This document shows positions 35,884-42,807 of a stretch of 64,000 nt of DNA, piece after piece. The stretch's first letter is position 1, and each line of letters starts with the position of its first letter. Origin of the DNA: Pseudomonas mandelii. Its GTDB lineage: Bacteria; Pseudomonadota; Gammaproteobacteria; Pseudomonadales; Pseudomonadaceae. A program made the translations under genes and the position numbers. The stretch lies in the NCBI RefSeq assembly GCF_006438925.1, contig NZ_RCZA01000001.1:620001-684000 (forward strand), written 5' to 3'. The notes below the pieces were generated by a model. That model saw only the letters and a program-made list of their open reading frames with translations, was not told the DNA's origin and did no database searches.

Positions 35884-35906
35884 AATGATGTTTTGATCTT
35901 AAAGAA

Positions 35907-36031
35907 TAAAAACTGTCGCGCCCAGTGCCGGAAATTCGAGGCCTGAGCGCATGCTTGCGGGAAATCTAAAAACTGTCGCAACCCTCAATAAAGGAAAATA
36001 GAAGGATGTTCCAAGTAATAAAAACTGTCGC
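35907..36031. repeat. Three spaced 13-bp direct repeats (possible transposon end)
   Basis: TAAAAACTGTCGC occurs at 35907-35919, 35967-35979 and 36019-36031, spaced 60 and 52 bases apart. The flanks (AATAAAAACTGTCGC, CTAAAAACTGTCGCAA) extend the likeness. A three-site spread over about 125 bases with no gene is the layout of Tn7-type left-end transposase sites. A TGT lies 18 bases outside the first copy (35889). The rest of 35832-36257 contains the bufA1 promoter. Confidence 0.7.
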
Positions 36032-36173
36032 AATCACAGGAAGTTTGCCAGCCATCCTCTAAACGAAAGCATCGCTGGGCAAAAAGGGCTTAAGGGCGGT
36101 AAGTGAATGGTGGCGATTCATAGGCTTTGCACTGACACTAAATAATACGCATCAGTAAATTTTCGTTGTGGGC

Positions 36174-36204
36174 TGTAACGCATCGCGATGACCTCTCTCT
36201 AGTG
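36174..36204 (+). promoter_or_regulatory. Putative ECF sigma promoter of the bufA1 operon
   Basis: TGTAAC (36174-36179) and CTCTCTAGTG (36195-36204) are separated by 15 bases. The same pair occurs at 40052-40083 upstream of bufA2 with 16 bases. TGTAAC is a typical -35 for ECF sigma factors, and the ECF gene lies between the two operons. The promoter ends 53 bases before the bufA1 start. Confidence 0.65.
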
Positions 36205-36257
36205 GGGTAAGCCAGCACAAACGCGGCTTACCAAAACTCAAACCACGGAGAAACATC

Positions 36258-36566
36258 ATGACTGCTACTACCCGCACCCTGTCCGCCACCGCCCTGGTTC
36301 TGGCCCTTGGTTCTGCGCTGAGCATGGCCGCTGTCTCCACCGTCCAGGCCGCCGACAACAGCAACATGGAAAAATGTTTCGGCGTGGCCATGAAAGGTCA
36401 TAACGATTGCGCGGCTGGCGCTGGCACCACGTGCGCGGGCACCGCGAAGACCGACTACCAGCCAAACGCCTGGAAACTGGTTCCCAAAGGCACCTGCGCC
36501 ACCGCCGAAAGCAAAACCTCGCCGACCGGTTTCGGTCAGATGGAAGCCTTCAAAGCCAAAGCGTGA
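36258..36566 (+). CDS. bufA1: BufA1-type bufferin precursor (DUF2282)
   Basis: A 102-residue exported precursor peptide of a copper-binding RiPP. The signal peptide ends near VQA (residue 31). The DUF2282 core has four cysteines at 40, 51, 59 and 80 in the pattern MEKCFGVAMKGHNDC ... TTCAG ... WKLVPKGTC. In studied relatives the MNIO enzyme turns core cysteines into thiooxazole-type rings that bind copper in the periplasm. The ATG at 36258 has GGAG upstream. It leads the operon bufA1-bufB-bufC-doxX, matching the gold/copper-induced gig operons. Confidence 0.88.
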   Translation: MTATTRTLSATALVLALGSALSMAAVSTVQAADNSNMEKCFGVAMKGHNDCAAGAGTTCAGTAKTDYQPNAWKLVPKGTCATAESKTSPTGFGQMEAFKAKA

Positions 36567-36592
36567 TCCGTCTCCCAGCCTGAGTGTCGAAC

Positions 36593-37447
36593 ATGAACCA
36601 TTCACCGTTCGGGCTCCCGCCCCGCGCCGGACTGGGGCTCAAGACCGGGCACTTCCGTGAAGTGCTCGGTTCACAACCGGACATCGGTTTCTTCGAAGTC
36701 CACGCCGAAAACTACATGGTGGCCGGCGGCCCTTTTCATCACTATCTGGGGCTGATCCGCGAGCAGTATCCGCTGTCGTTGCATGGGGTTGGCCTGTCCA
36801 TCGGTGCCGAAGGTCCGCTGGACATTCGCCACCTGCAACGCCTCGCCGAGCTGATCGAGCGCTATCAACCCCACTCCTTTTCCGAACACCTGGCCTGGTC
36901 CAGCCATGGCTCGGTATTCCTCAATGACCTGCTGCCACTGGCTTACGACAACACAACGCTGAACCGCGTCTGCGAACACATCGATCAGGTGCAAACCACG
37001 CTCAAGCGCCCAATGCTGCTGGAGAACCCGGCGACGTACCTGGCGTTCAAGCGTTCGACGATCGATGAGGCCGATTTTATCAGCGAAGTCATTCGCCGCA
37101 CCGGTTGCGGGTTGTTGCTGGACGTGAATAACGTCTATGTGTCGAGCATCAATCATCAACGCGATCCTCTGGCCTACATCGACGCCCTGCCCCTTCACGC
37201 CGTCGGCGAGATTCATCTGGCCGGATTTGCCGAAGACACCGACAGCCTCGGCGACCTTCTGCTGATTGACGATCACGGCGCGCCCATCGACAACGCCGTG
37301 TGGGCGCTGTACGTGCAAGTGCTGGAGCGCGTCGGCCCGATGGCGACGCTGATCGAACGCGACAACCACTTGCCGGCCTTCAGCGTTTTGCATGCGGAAG
37401 CGCGCCAGGCCGATGAGATTTTGCTATGCGCCGAGGTCAGGCCATGA
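36593..37447 (+). CDS. bufB: MNIO (DUF692) bufferin maturase BufB
   Basis: A 284-residue TIM-barrel iron enzyme of the multinuclear non-heme iron oxidase family that modifies Cys in the precursor. Candidate metal ligands are visible: His in SLHGVGL, Glu/His in SEHLAW, Glu in LLENPATYL, Asp/Asn in [12 protein letters not shown] and His in the following NH, His in EIHLAGF, and Glu/Asp in IERDNHLP. The ATG at 36593 has TGAG eight bases before it; the GTG at 36584 is a weaker choice. The stop overlaps the bufC start (ATGA). Confidence 0.88.
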   Translation: MNHSPFGLPPRAGLGLKTGHFREVLGSQPDIGFFEVHAENYMVAGGPFHHYLGLIREQYPLSLHGVGLSIGAEGPLDIRHLQRLAELIERYQPHSFSEHLAWSSHGSVFLNDLLPLAYDNTTLNRVCEHIDQVQTTLKRPMLLENPATYLAFKRSTIDEADFISEVIRRTGCGLLLDVNNVYVSSINHQRDPLAYIDALPLHAVGEIHLAGFAEDTDSLGDLLLIDDHGAPIDNAVWALYVQVLERVGPMATLIERDNHLPAFSVLHAEARQADEILLCAEVRP

Positions 37448-38205
37448 ACAATCATGCCGAATTCGCCGCCGCCCTGCTCGATCCGCAACGGCACTGCCCC
37501 GATGGATTATTCAGCCCAAATGGCGCCGATCCGGCCAGCCGTTTTGCGGTGTATCGCAACAATGTGCAAGGCTCGCTGATCAACGCGCTGGCAGACAGTT
37601 ACCCCGTGGTCGTGCAATTGGTTGGCGAGGAATTCTTCCGCGCCATGGCCGGTCTTTTTGTACAAAGCACCCCACCCCAGAACCCTTTGATGAATGGCTA
37701 CGGCCAAGATCTCGCCGCCTTCATCGAAGGCTTTGCGCCCGTCGCCAGCGTGCCTTATCTGGCCGACGTCGCCCGGTTGGAGCGCCTGCGAATCATGGCC
37801 TATCACGCCGCCGATGCGCAGCCATTGAATCACGAACAGATCGCCGCAGCGCTCGCCGACCAGCAAGCCCTGAGCGAGCTCACCGTCGAACTTCATCCCT
37901 CCCTCAATCTGTTGAATTCAACCTTCGCCGTGGTCGCGATCTGGGCTGCCCATCAACAGGAAGCGACGCTGGCGGGGATTGATCTGAACCAGGGACAGCA
38001 CGCGCTGGTACTGCGCAATGGCCTGGACGTTGAAGTATTCGCCATTGATGAGGGGGTCAGTGCATTCATCCAGAACCTGCAAAAGGGCGAGTCACTGATG
38101 CAGGCGCTGGAAGCCGCCCCCGCCTTCGATCTCAGCCAAACCCTGGCGCTGCTGATCAGCCGCAACGCCATCACTCACTTGCTTAACAACAAGGTATCGC
38201 CATGA
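37444..38205 (+). CDS. bufC: BufC partner protein (DUF2063/HvfC N-terminal domain)
   Basis: A 253-residue protein. The N-terminal DUF2063 domain (about residues 5-95) contains the [17 protein letters not shown] and [17 protein letters not shown] signature. A second domain (about 130-250) is the HvfC/BufC C-terminal part that holds the precursor for the MNIO enzyme in the related systems. It starts at ATG 37444 overlapping bufB and ends overlapping doxX, so the four genes are translationally coupled. Confidence 0.87.
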   Translation: MNNHAEFAAALLDPQRHCPDGLFSPNGADPASRFAVYRNNVQGSLINALADSYPVVVQLVGEEFFRAMAGLFVQSTPPQNPLMNGYGQDLAAFIEGFAPVASVPYLADVARLERLRIMAYHAADAQPLNHEQIAAALADQQALSELTVELHPSLNLLNSTFAVVAIWAAHQQEATLAGIDLNQGQHALVLRNGLDVEVFAIDEGVSAFIQNLQKGESLMQALEAAPAFDLSQTLALLISRNAITHLLNNKVSP

Positions 38206-38696
38206 ACATCCGGACCGAATCACTGAACCCCATCGCCCGCGCCATCGTGCGGCTGGAGATGATCCCCCATAGCCTGATCGCCTTTATCGCGCGTTTTTCC
38301 ATCGCCGCAGTGTTCTGGAAGTCCGGGCAAACCAAGGTCGAAGGCCTGGCCATCGACCTGTTCGACGGCTCCTTCCAGCTTGGCGTGCCGCATCTGGCGG
38401 ACTCGACCATTCCGTTATTCCAGGGCGAGTACCACGTGCCGTTGCTGTCCCCGGAACTGGCAGCGCACCTGGCAGCGTTCGCCGAGCATTTCTTCCCGAT
38501 GCTGATCCTGATCGGCTTCGCCACGCGGTTTTCTGCGCTGGCCTTGCTGGGCATGACCCTGACCATTCAACTGTTCGTGTACCCGGATGCCTACCCGACT
38601 CATGGCACTTGGGCGGCGGTGTTGCTGTATCTGATGGCGACCGGGCCGGGCAAGTTGTCGATCGATCACCTGATCGCCCGTCGTTACGCCCACTAA
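38202..38696 (+). CDS. DoxX-family membrane protein (HvfX-like)
   Basis: A 164-residue inner-membrane protein with four helices. DoxX pattern: SLIAFIARFSIAAVFWKSGQTKVEG near residue 30, and the AEHFFPMLILIGFATRFSALALLGM helix pair. DoxX proteins accompany bufferin/Hvf operons (GigT in gold-induced operons); a redox or export role is proposed. Present only in the first of the two systems. It overlaps the bufC stop by four bases. Confidence 0.88.
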   Translation: MNIRTESLNPIARAIVRLEMIPHSLIAFIARFSIAAVFWKSGQTKVEGLAIDLFDGSFQLGVPHLADSTIPLFQGEYHVPLLSPELAAHLAAFAEHFFPMLILIGFATRFSALALLGMTLTIQLFVYPDAYPTHGTWAAVLLYLMATGPGKLSIDHLIARRYAH

Positions 38697-38890
38697 GTAA
38701 TTGTCAATGAAGAATGCGTCCACGAAATTGTCCGGGTCTCAAGACTGGCTGAGTATTTTTGGGACTGTTCCTAAAGTGAAGAGTTGGTGTCAGTGGTAAC
38801 ATTCTGGCTCCTTGCTCCATCCCTCTGATGGTATTTCTTTGCCCAATATTTTGAAGATGATTGATGCCGCTCCGATGGAGCGCCATACCT

Positions 38891-39499
38891 ATGAATGACG
38901 ACGCGAAACTGGTCAAGCGCTTACTAACGGGCGAAAGTCAGGCTTACGGGGAACTCGTCGCTACTTATCAAAGCGCCATGAGGGCAGTGGCCTACGCTAT
39001 CGTGGGCGCGAGAAGTTGCGATGATGTGGTGCAGGATGCCTGGCTGTCAGTGGTGCGTAATCTGGCAGGTTTCCAGGGCCGTTCGAGCCTTAAAACCTGG
39101 CTGCTGACCATCACTGCCAACTCGGCCAAGAGCCGCTACAAGCAGAACCGACGGGAAGTGTTACTCGATGATTTGCCGTCGCCTCATGGCACTATCGGCG
39201 ATGATCGTTTTTCGCCTGACGATGGTCACTGGCTGCTGGCGCCATTCGCCTGGCATCAAGACACGCCCGAAGCCCTGCTGACCGAAAACGAGTTGCGTCT
39301 ATGCCTGGAGCACACGTTGCAGTGCTTGCCGGACTTGCAAAGCGGCGTGTTGCTACTGCGAGAGCGTCAAGGGTTGGAGCTGGAAGATATCTGTATTCTT
39401 CTAGACGTTTCGCTCTCTAACGTTCGTGTACTGCTGCACAGGGCACGGTTGAAAGTCTTTGCGACCCTGGAACATTTTGAGGAAACCGGTGAATGCTGA
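38891..39499 (+). CDS. ECF sigma factor of the bufferin locus
   Basis: A 202-residue RNA polymerase sigma factor. Region 2 (residues 15-80) has LVATYQSAMRAVAYAIVGARSCDDVVQDAWL and the DNA-melting motif; region 4 (about 140-190) has the helix-turn-helix LELEDICILLDVSLSNVRVLLHRAR. The linker between the regions is longer than usual and contains an HWLLAPFAWHQDTPEA stretch. The ATG at 38891 has GGAG ten bases upstream. It overlaps its anti-sigma gene by seven bases. By position and the shared promoter motif it is the likely activator of both bufferin operons. Confidence 0.88.
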   Translation: MNDDAKLVKRLLTGESQAYGELVATYQSAMRAVAYAIVGARSCDDVVQDAWLSVVRNLAGFQGRSSLKTWLLTITANSAKSRYKQNRREVLLDDLPSPHGTIGDDRFSPDDGHWLLAPFAWHQDTPEALLTENELRLCLEHTLQCLPDLQSGVLLLRERQGLELEDICILLDVSLSNVRVLLHRARLKVFATLEHFEETGEC

Positions 39500-39726
39500 C
39501 TTGTAAAGAACAAGTAGCGCAGTCAAGTGACTATCTCGATGGGCAGCTAAGCTTTCGGGAGACATTGATGATGCGTCATCATTTGATGTTTTGTCCCAAT
39601 TGCCGACGATTCAATCGACAGATGCGTCTGATGCAAGCAACACTGCGTGACCTGCCGGAGGATGCAGTGCCAGACGTCGATACACTTGCCGAACGCCTAG
39701 CTGCCGAACGTCGCAAGGAACTGTAA
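39493..39726 (+). CDS. Soluble zinc-finger anti-sigma factor (ZAS type)
   Basis: A 77-residue protein with the ZAS signature H-x3-C-x2-C in MRHHLMFCPNCRRF (His 29, Cys 34, Cys 37) plus Cys 4. It has no membrane helix, so it acts in the cytoplasm and may sense thiol or metal stress directly, unlike membrane NrsF-type partners in Caulobacter. It overlaps the sigma gene, supporting a cognate pair. Confidence 0.85.
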   Translation: MLTCKEQVAQSSDYLDGQLSFRETLMMRHHLMFCPNCRRFNRQMRLMQATLRDLPEDAVPDVDTLAERLAAERRKEL

Positions 39727-40143
39727 AAACAGACTTTAGGCAAATTTTGATCCTACTGCTTTCCTTGGAACTTCTCATCTGAGCCCTCAGACGCCACTGA
39801 CTCAGACAGACCGACATGGCTTGCGAAGTACCGAATTGAGTTCAAACAAAAAAACCCGCAGTGGCGGGGTAAAAGTAATGCCGCTCATATTACCTGGAGC
39901 GAAAACAAGACCGATCCCCATACAAAAAACACGGAACACCTCATCCTTGAGGCGGCTCAACGTTCACTCATTGCGATAAGCAAGTCTTTGGGATTTGTCT
40001 CAAAGGCTGACGAACAAAGCGCCAGTAAAGCGGGACTTTTTTTTAAACCTCTGTAACACCGTCAGGGGTAGTGCTCTCTAGTGCTGTGTCGGGACTGACA
40101 AACCGTCCAGCCGACACCCCTGACGATTACCGAGGATATAAAA
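39727..40143. other. Intergenic region between anti-sigma and bufA2
   Basis: 417 bases without a supported gene. It holds a hairpin CCCGC / GCGGG (39855-39868) with A-rich sequence before it, which acts as a T-tailed terminator only on the minus strand, where no gene reads toward it. The putative ECF promoter of bufA2 lies at its end. Otherwise nothing is recognised. Confidence 0.6.
40052..40083 (+). promoter_or_regulatory. Putative ECF sigma promoter of the bufA2 operon
   Basis: TGTAAC at 40052-40057 and CTCTCTAGTG at 40074-40083, 16 bases apart, repeat the bufA1 promoter motif almost exactly. It ends 60 bases before the bufA2 start. Confidence 0.65.
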
Positions 40144-40398
40144 ATGAACTTCAAAAACGCTACCGCCGGTGCTGCTCTCGCCTTCGCTGCTGCGACCCTG
40201 TTTGCCGGTGTAGCCACTCAAGCCCAAGCCGCTGACGCTGCTCAGGTTCACTGCTACGGCGTGACTTCTTGCAAAGGCATGAACGATTGCAAGACTGCTG
40301 AAAACGCCTGCAAGGGCCAGGGTGTTTGCAAAGGTCACGGCTTCAAGGCAATGACGCAGACCGAATGCATGAAAGCAGGTGGCAAGGTCGGCGAGTAA
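40144..40398 (+). CDS. bufA2: BufA2-type bufferin precursor
   Basis: An 84-residue exported precursor. The signal peptide (MNFKNATAGAALAFAAATLFAG) ends near QAQA. The core holds six cysteines at 37, 43, 49, 56, 62 and 75 in the pattern HCYGVTSCKGMNDCK, ENACKG, GVCKGHGF, TECMKAGG. Each early Cys is followed by Lys/Gly, typical of BufA2 copper-binding precursors. A strong ribosome site (GAGG) precedes the ATG. It heads the second bufferin operon and differs from BufA1 in size and Cys number. Confidence 0.87.
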   Translation: MNFKNATAGAALAFAAATLFAGVATQAQAADAAQVHCYGVTSCKGMNDCKTAENACKGQGVCKGHGFKAMTQTECMKAGGKVGE

Positions 40399-40462
40399 TC
40401 GACCACTGCATGCCGCCGCAGTGGTTTGCGCCACTGCGGCCACTTTGCGAGGAGTCCGCAAA

Positions 40463-41308
40463 ATGTCTGCATCCCTTCCTTGTCTGGGCTACGGCCTGGG
40501 CTTGCGCAGTGCTTACTACCAACAGATTCTCGAGCAGTCGCCCCCCGTTGACTGGTTCGAAGTCACCTCCGAAAATTTTATGGTTCAGGGCGGGAAAGCC
40601 TTGTATTACCTCGGCGCCATTGCCGAGCGTTATCCGGTGGTGATGCATGGCGTGTCCTTGTCCGTCGGCGGGCCTCATGCCCTCGATCCAGACTATCTGA
40701 ACCAACTCAAATTATTGGCTGAACGAGTGAGACCCGCGTGGATCTCCGATCACCTGTGCTGGAGCCGCGGCAACGCCCATCAGCTTCATGATCTGCTACC
40801 GTTGCCTTACACCGAAGAAAGCCTTTATTACGTGGCTGGCCGAGTGCGTCAGGTTCAGGACGTTTTGCAGCGACCGCTGGTGCTGGAGAATGTCTCCAGT
40901 TATGTGCGCAGCGCCGGCGACGACTTCAGCGAGTGGGAATTTCTTGAAGCCCTCAGTCGGGAGAGCGGTTGCGAGCTGTTGCTGGACGTCAACAATGTCT
41001 ATGTCAGCTCGCGCAATCACGGCTTCGATCCGTGGACGTTCATCCAAGGCTTGCCGGCGAACAAGATTCGCCAACTGCACCTGGCAGGGCACAGCGATTA
41101 CGGCCATTACGTGATCGACACCCATGATCAGCCCGTGAGTGATCCGGTCTGGGCACTCTATCAAAAAACCCTTGAACACCTCGGCCCGGTCGCCACGCTT
41201 CTGGAACGCGATGACCACCTCCCGCCTTTTGCAGAGCTGCTGACCGAATTGCAAAAGGCCCGGGAGCTAGGCGAAAGCGTGCTGGGCCGGAGACTGAAAT
41301 GCGCCTGA
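40463..41308 (+). CDS. MNIO (DUF692) bufferin maturase, second system
   Basis: A 281-residue MNIO enzyme with the same candidate iron ligands as the first copy: [49 protein letters not shown] and LERDDHLP. It diverges from the first copy elsewhere, so it is specific to BufA2. The ATG at 40463 has GAGGAG eight bases upstream. It overlaps the next gene by ten bases. Confidence 0.88.
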   Translation: MSASLPCLGYGLGLRSAYYQQILEQSPPVDWFEVTSENFMVQGGKALYYLGAIAERYPVVMHGVSLSVGGPHALDPDYLNQLKLLAERVRPAWISDHLCWSRGNAHQLHDLLPLPYTEESLYYVAGRVRQVQDVLQRPLVLENVSSYVRSAGDDFSEWEFLEALSRESGCELLLDVNNVYVSSRNHGFDPWTFIQGLPANKIRQLHLAGHSDYGHYVIDTHDQPVSDPVWALYQKTLEHLGPVATLLERDDHLPPFAELLTELQKARELGESVLGRRLKCA

Positions 41309-42087
41309 ACGATTGGCAACTGGCCTTTGAAGACTATCTGTCAGGGGAGCGGGCAATAGCCGATCCCAAGCTGGGAGCAAGCTTGATCGGCAGTCCGACA
41401 CTTGACGTAAATACAGGCTTGGCGATCTATCACAACGCCTATCAGGCGCGGCTTCAGGAAGTGTTGCGTGGCGACTATCCGGTAATCTGGCATTGGTTGG
41501 GCGACGATGAATTCGCACAGCTCGCCGTGGCTTACATTCGCCAGTCACCCTCAGCGCATTTCAGTTTGAGGTGGCTGGGCAAAGGTTTTGAAATGTTCCT
41601 CCGCCAGCATCTGGTGCCTGAACAAAGTGCTGCACTCGCCGAATTAGCCGCGTTTGAATGGGCTTTCACCCTGGCGTTCGACGCACCTGAATCCCGACCG
41701 CTGACGATGCAAGACATGGCCGCTTTGCCACCGCAGGACTGGCCGATGCTGCGAGTCTGTCCCGGCACCACCGTGCAGTGGTTGGAATGTACTTTCAACA
41801 GCGTCGCACTGTGGCGGGCAGTGAAGGATGAAACCGCGTTTCCCGGGAGCACAGCATTGGAAGCACACCAGGTAGTCGTCATCTGGCGCAGCGAACTGGT
41901 TTGTCACTACCGCAGTCTCGAATCTGCCGAGGCAACTGCTCTAAAAGGTATGTTTCAGCTCGGCTGGAGTTTTGCTGAACTGTGTTCCGAACTAGCAGTC
42001 ATCTTTGGTGAGAACGCACCACTTCAAGCTGTTACATGGCTGAAACAGTGGATTCATGACGGTTGGTTAGAACGTTGCGACTCGTAG
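41299..42087 (+). CDS. BufC partner protein, second system
   Basis: A 262-residue DUF2063 protein. The N-terminal domain has GLAIYHNAYQARLQEVLRGDYPVIWHWLGDDEFAQLA. It is the substrate-binding partner of the second MNIO enzyme. A C-terminal domain of 130 residues follows. The operon ends here without a DoxX gene. The start ATG at 41299 is inside the end of the maturase gene. Confidence 0.85.
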   Translation: MRLNDWQLAFEDYLSGERAIADPKLGASLIGSPTLDVNTGLAIYHNAYQARLQEVLRGDYPVIWHWLGDDEFAQLAVAYIRQSPSAHFSLRWLGKGFEMFLRQHLVPEQSAALAELAAFEWAFTLAFDAPESRPLTMQDMAALPPQDWPMLRVCPGTTVQWLECTFNSVALWRAVKDETAFPGSTALEAHQVVVIWRSELVCHYRSLESAEATALKGMFQLGWSFAELCSELAVIFGENAPLQAVTWLKQWIHDGWLERCDS

Positions 42088-42224
42088 AGAGATTACTGAA
42101 TAGATATCCTCATACCTGACGGAAGCCATAGCGCAGTCAAGGTCATCGCTACCATCATCTCAGGGAAATGCGCGCTATGAGCATCGTAAGTGGAAACGGT
42201 GTCCTGTCTTTTAGGGTGGCTCGT

Positions 42225-42620
42225 TCACGGCTGTTTGGTGCCTGGATAAACGGGATAGCGAATATTCAAAGCATGGGCAATCGACTGAACCGCAGATTGC
42301 GGAAGGATGGGAAATTGCTCACGTATGTCCAACACATCTGGGGAAACTCGGCTACGAGCAAATACCCGTATTCAAGATCAGACAGCAGGTGATGGAGCCG
42401 ATCAACCTTTACTCCATGCACCTTGCGCAAACGGCCATGACGGAACGTCTTGCACGCGTAGCCATGGCAAATAAAGCCCCTGACTTCCTTGTCCAAAGCC
42501 TTTTTCGATATGCCGATCGATATCGGACTGCGTCTTAAAGCTACGACCACGCAAGCCAACCTCCCATGCCTTCTGCGGCCTCCACATATACTCGAAAATG
42601 GAATGTGCACAAAAAGTCAC
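42225..42620 (-). pseudogene. tnsA: Truncated, frameshifted tnsA (Tn7-type transposase endonuclease subunit)
   Basis: Three minus-strand frames together read like the N-terminal half of TnsA. Frame one (42402-42620) has TQSDIDRHIEKGFGQG then YLPWLRVQDVPS, matching Tn7 IKEGRGQG...YIPWLTVQEVPS. Frame two (about 42361-42450) gives VDRLHHLLSDLE, matching GRVHHLLSDLE and keeping the active-site Glu. Frame three (42225 to about 42349) gives SPDVLDIREQFPILP and then NIRYPVYPG, matching SSVLDIREQFPLLP. At least two frameshifts and a stop at 42225 break it before the active-site Asp and Lys. It is transcribed away from glmS, the same orientation as tnsA in Tn7 inserted at attTn7. Confidence 0.85.
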
Positions 42621-42724
42621 AGGAAATTATCAGTCCTGTGAATAAGTCTGATCACCAGTACCAGATTAAACCTTCAGCAAGACCACTATCCATAATCGGA
42701 CATCTGTGGAGGGCATAAAAAAGA

Positions 42725-42750
42725 AAAAGCCCCTGAAATCAGGGGCTTTT
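42725..42750. terminator. glmS terminator
   Basis: AAAAGCCCCTGA / TCAGGGGCTTTT with a two-base loop and A/T tracts on both sides, so it works in either direction. It lies 58 bases past the glmS stop. Confidence 0.9.
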
Positions 42751-42807
42751 GGCATTTTGTAAAAATCTATTGTCTGAAACCACCAGTTTCCATCAGCTGT
42801 GGATAAC

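Larger units (their letters stand above)
42088..42807. other. Gap holding a decayed Tn7-like end and the glmS 3' flank (attTn7)
   Basis: 720 bases between bufC2 and glmS. It contains the tnsA remnant (42225-42620) and the glmS terminator (42725-42750). The remaining 137 bases near bufC2 and the 100 bases before the terminator show no gene. The usual Tn7 insertion point, about 25 bases past the glmS stop, is near 42783. No intact transposon end was recognised there. Confidence 0.6.

Noticed and set aside
38797..38840. GGTAAC...CTCTGATG upstream of the sigma gene as a third ECF promoter
   Set aside because: The spacer is about 22 bases and the second word differs, so it does not match the motif seen at the two bufferin operons; autoregulation is not supported.
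42168..42392. 74-codon plus-strand frame near the tnsA remnant
   Set aside because: It is the opposite strand of the TnsA-like segments and has no features of its own.
42640..42807. Intact Tn7 right end next to glmS
   Set aside because: No copy of the repeat at 35907 and no terminal ACA at the expected point near 42783 was found; the end is probably lost.
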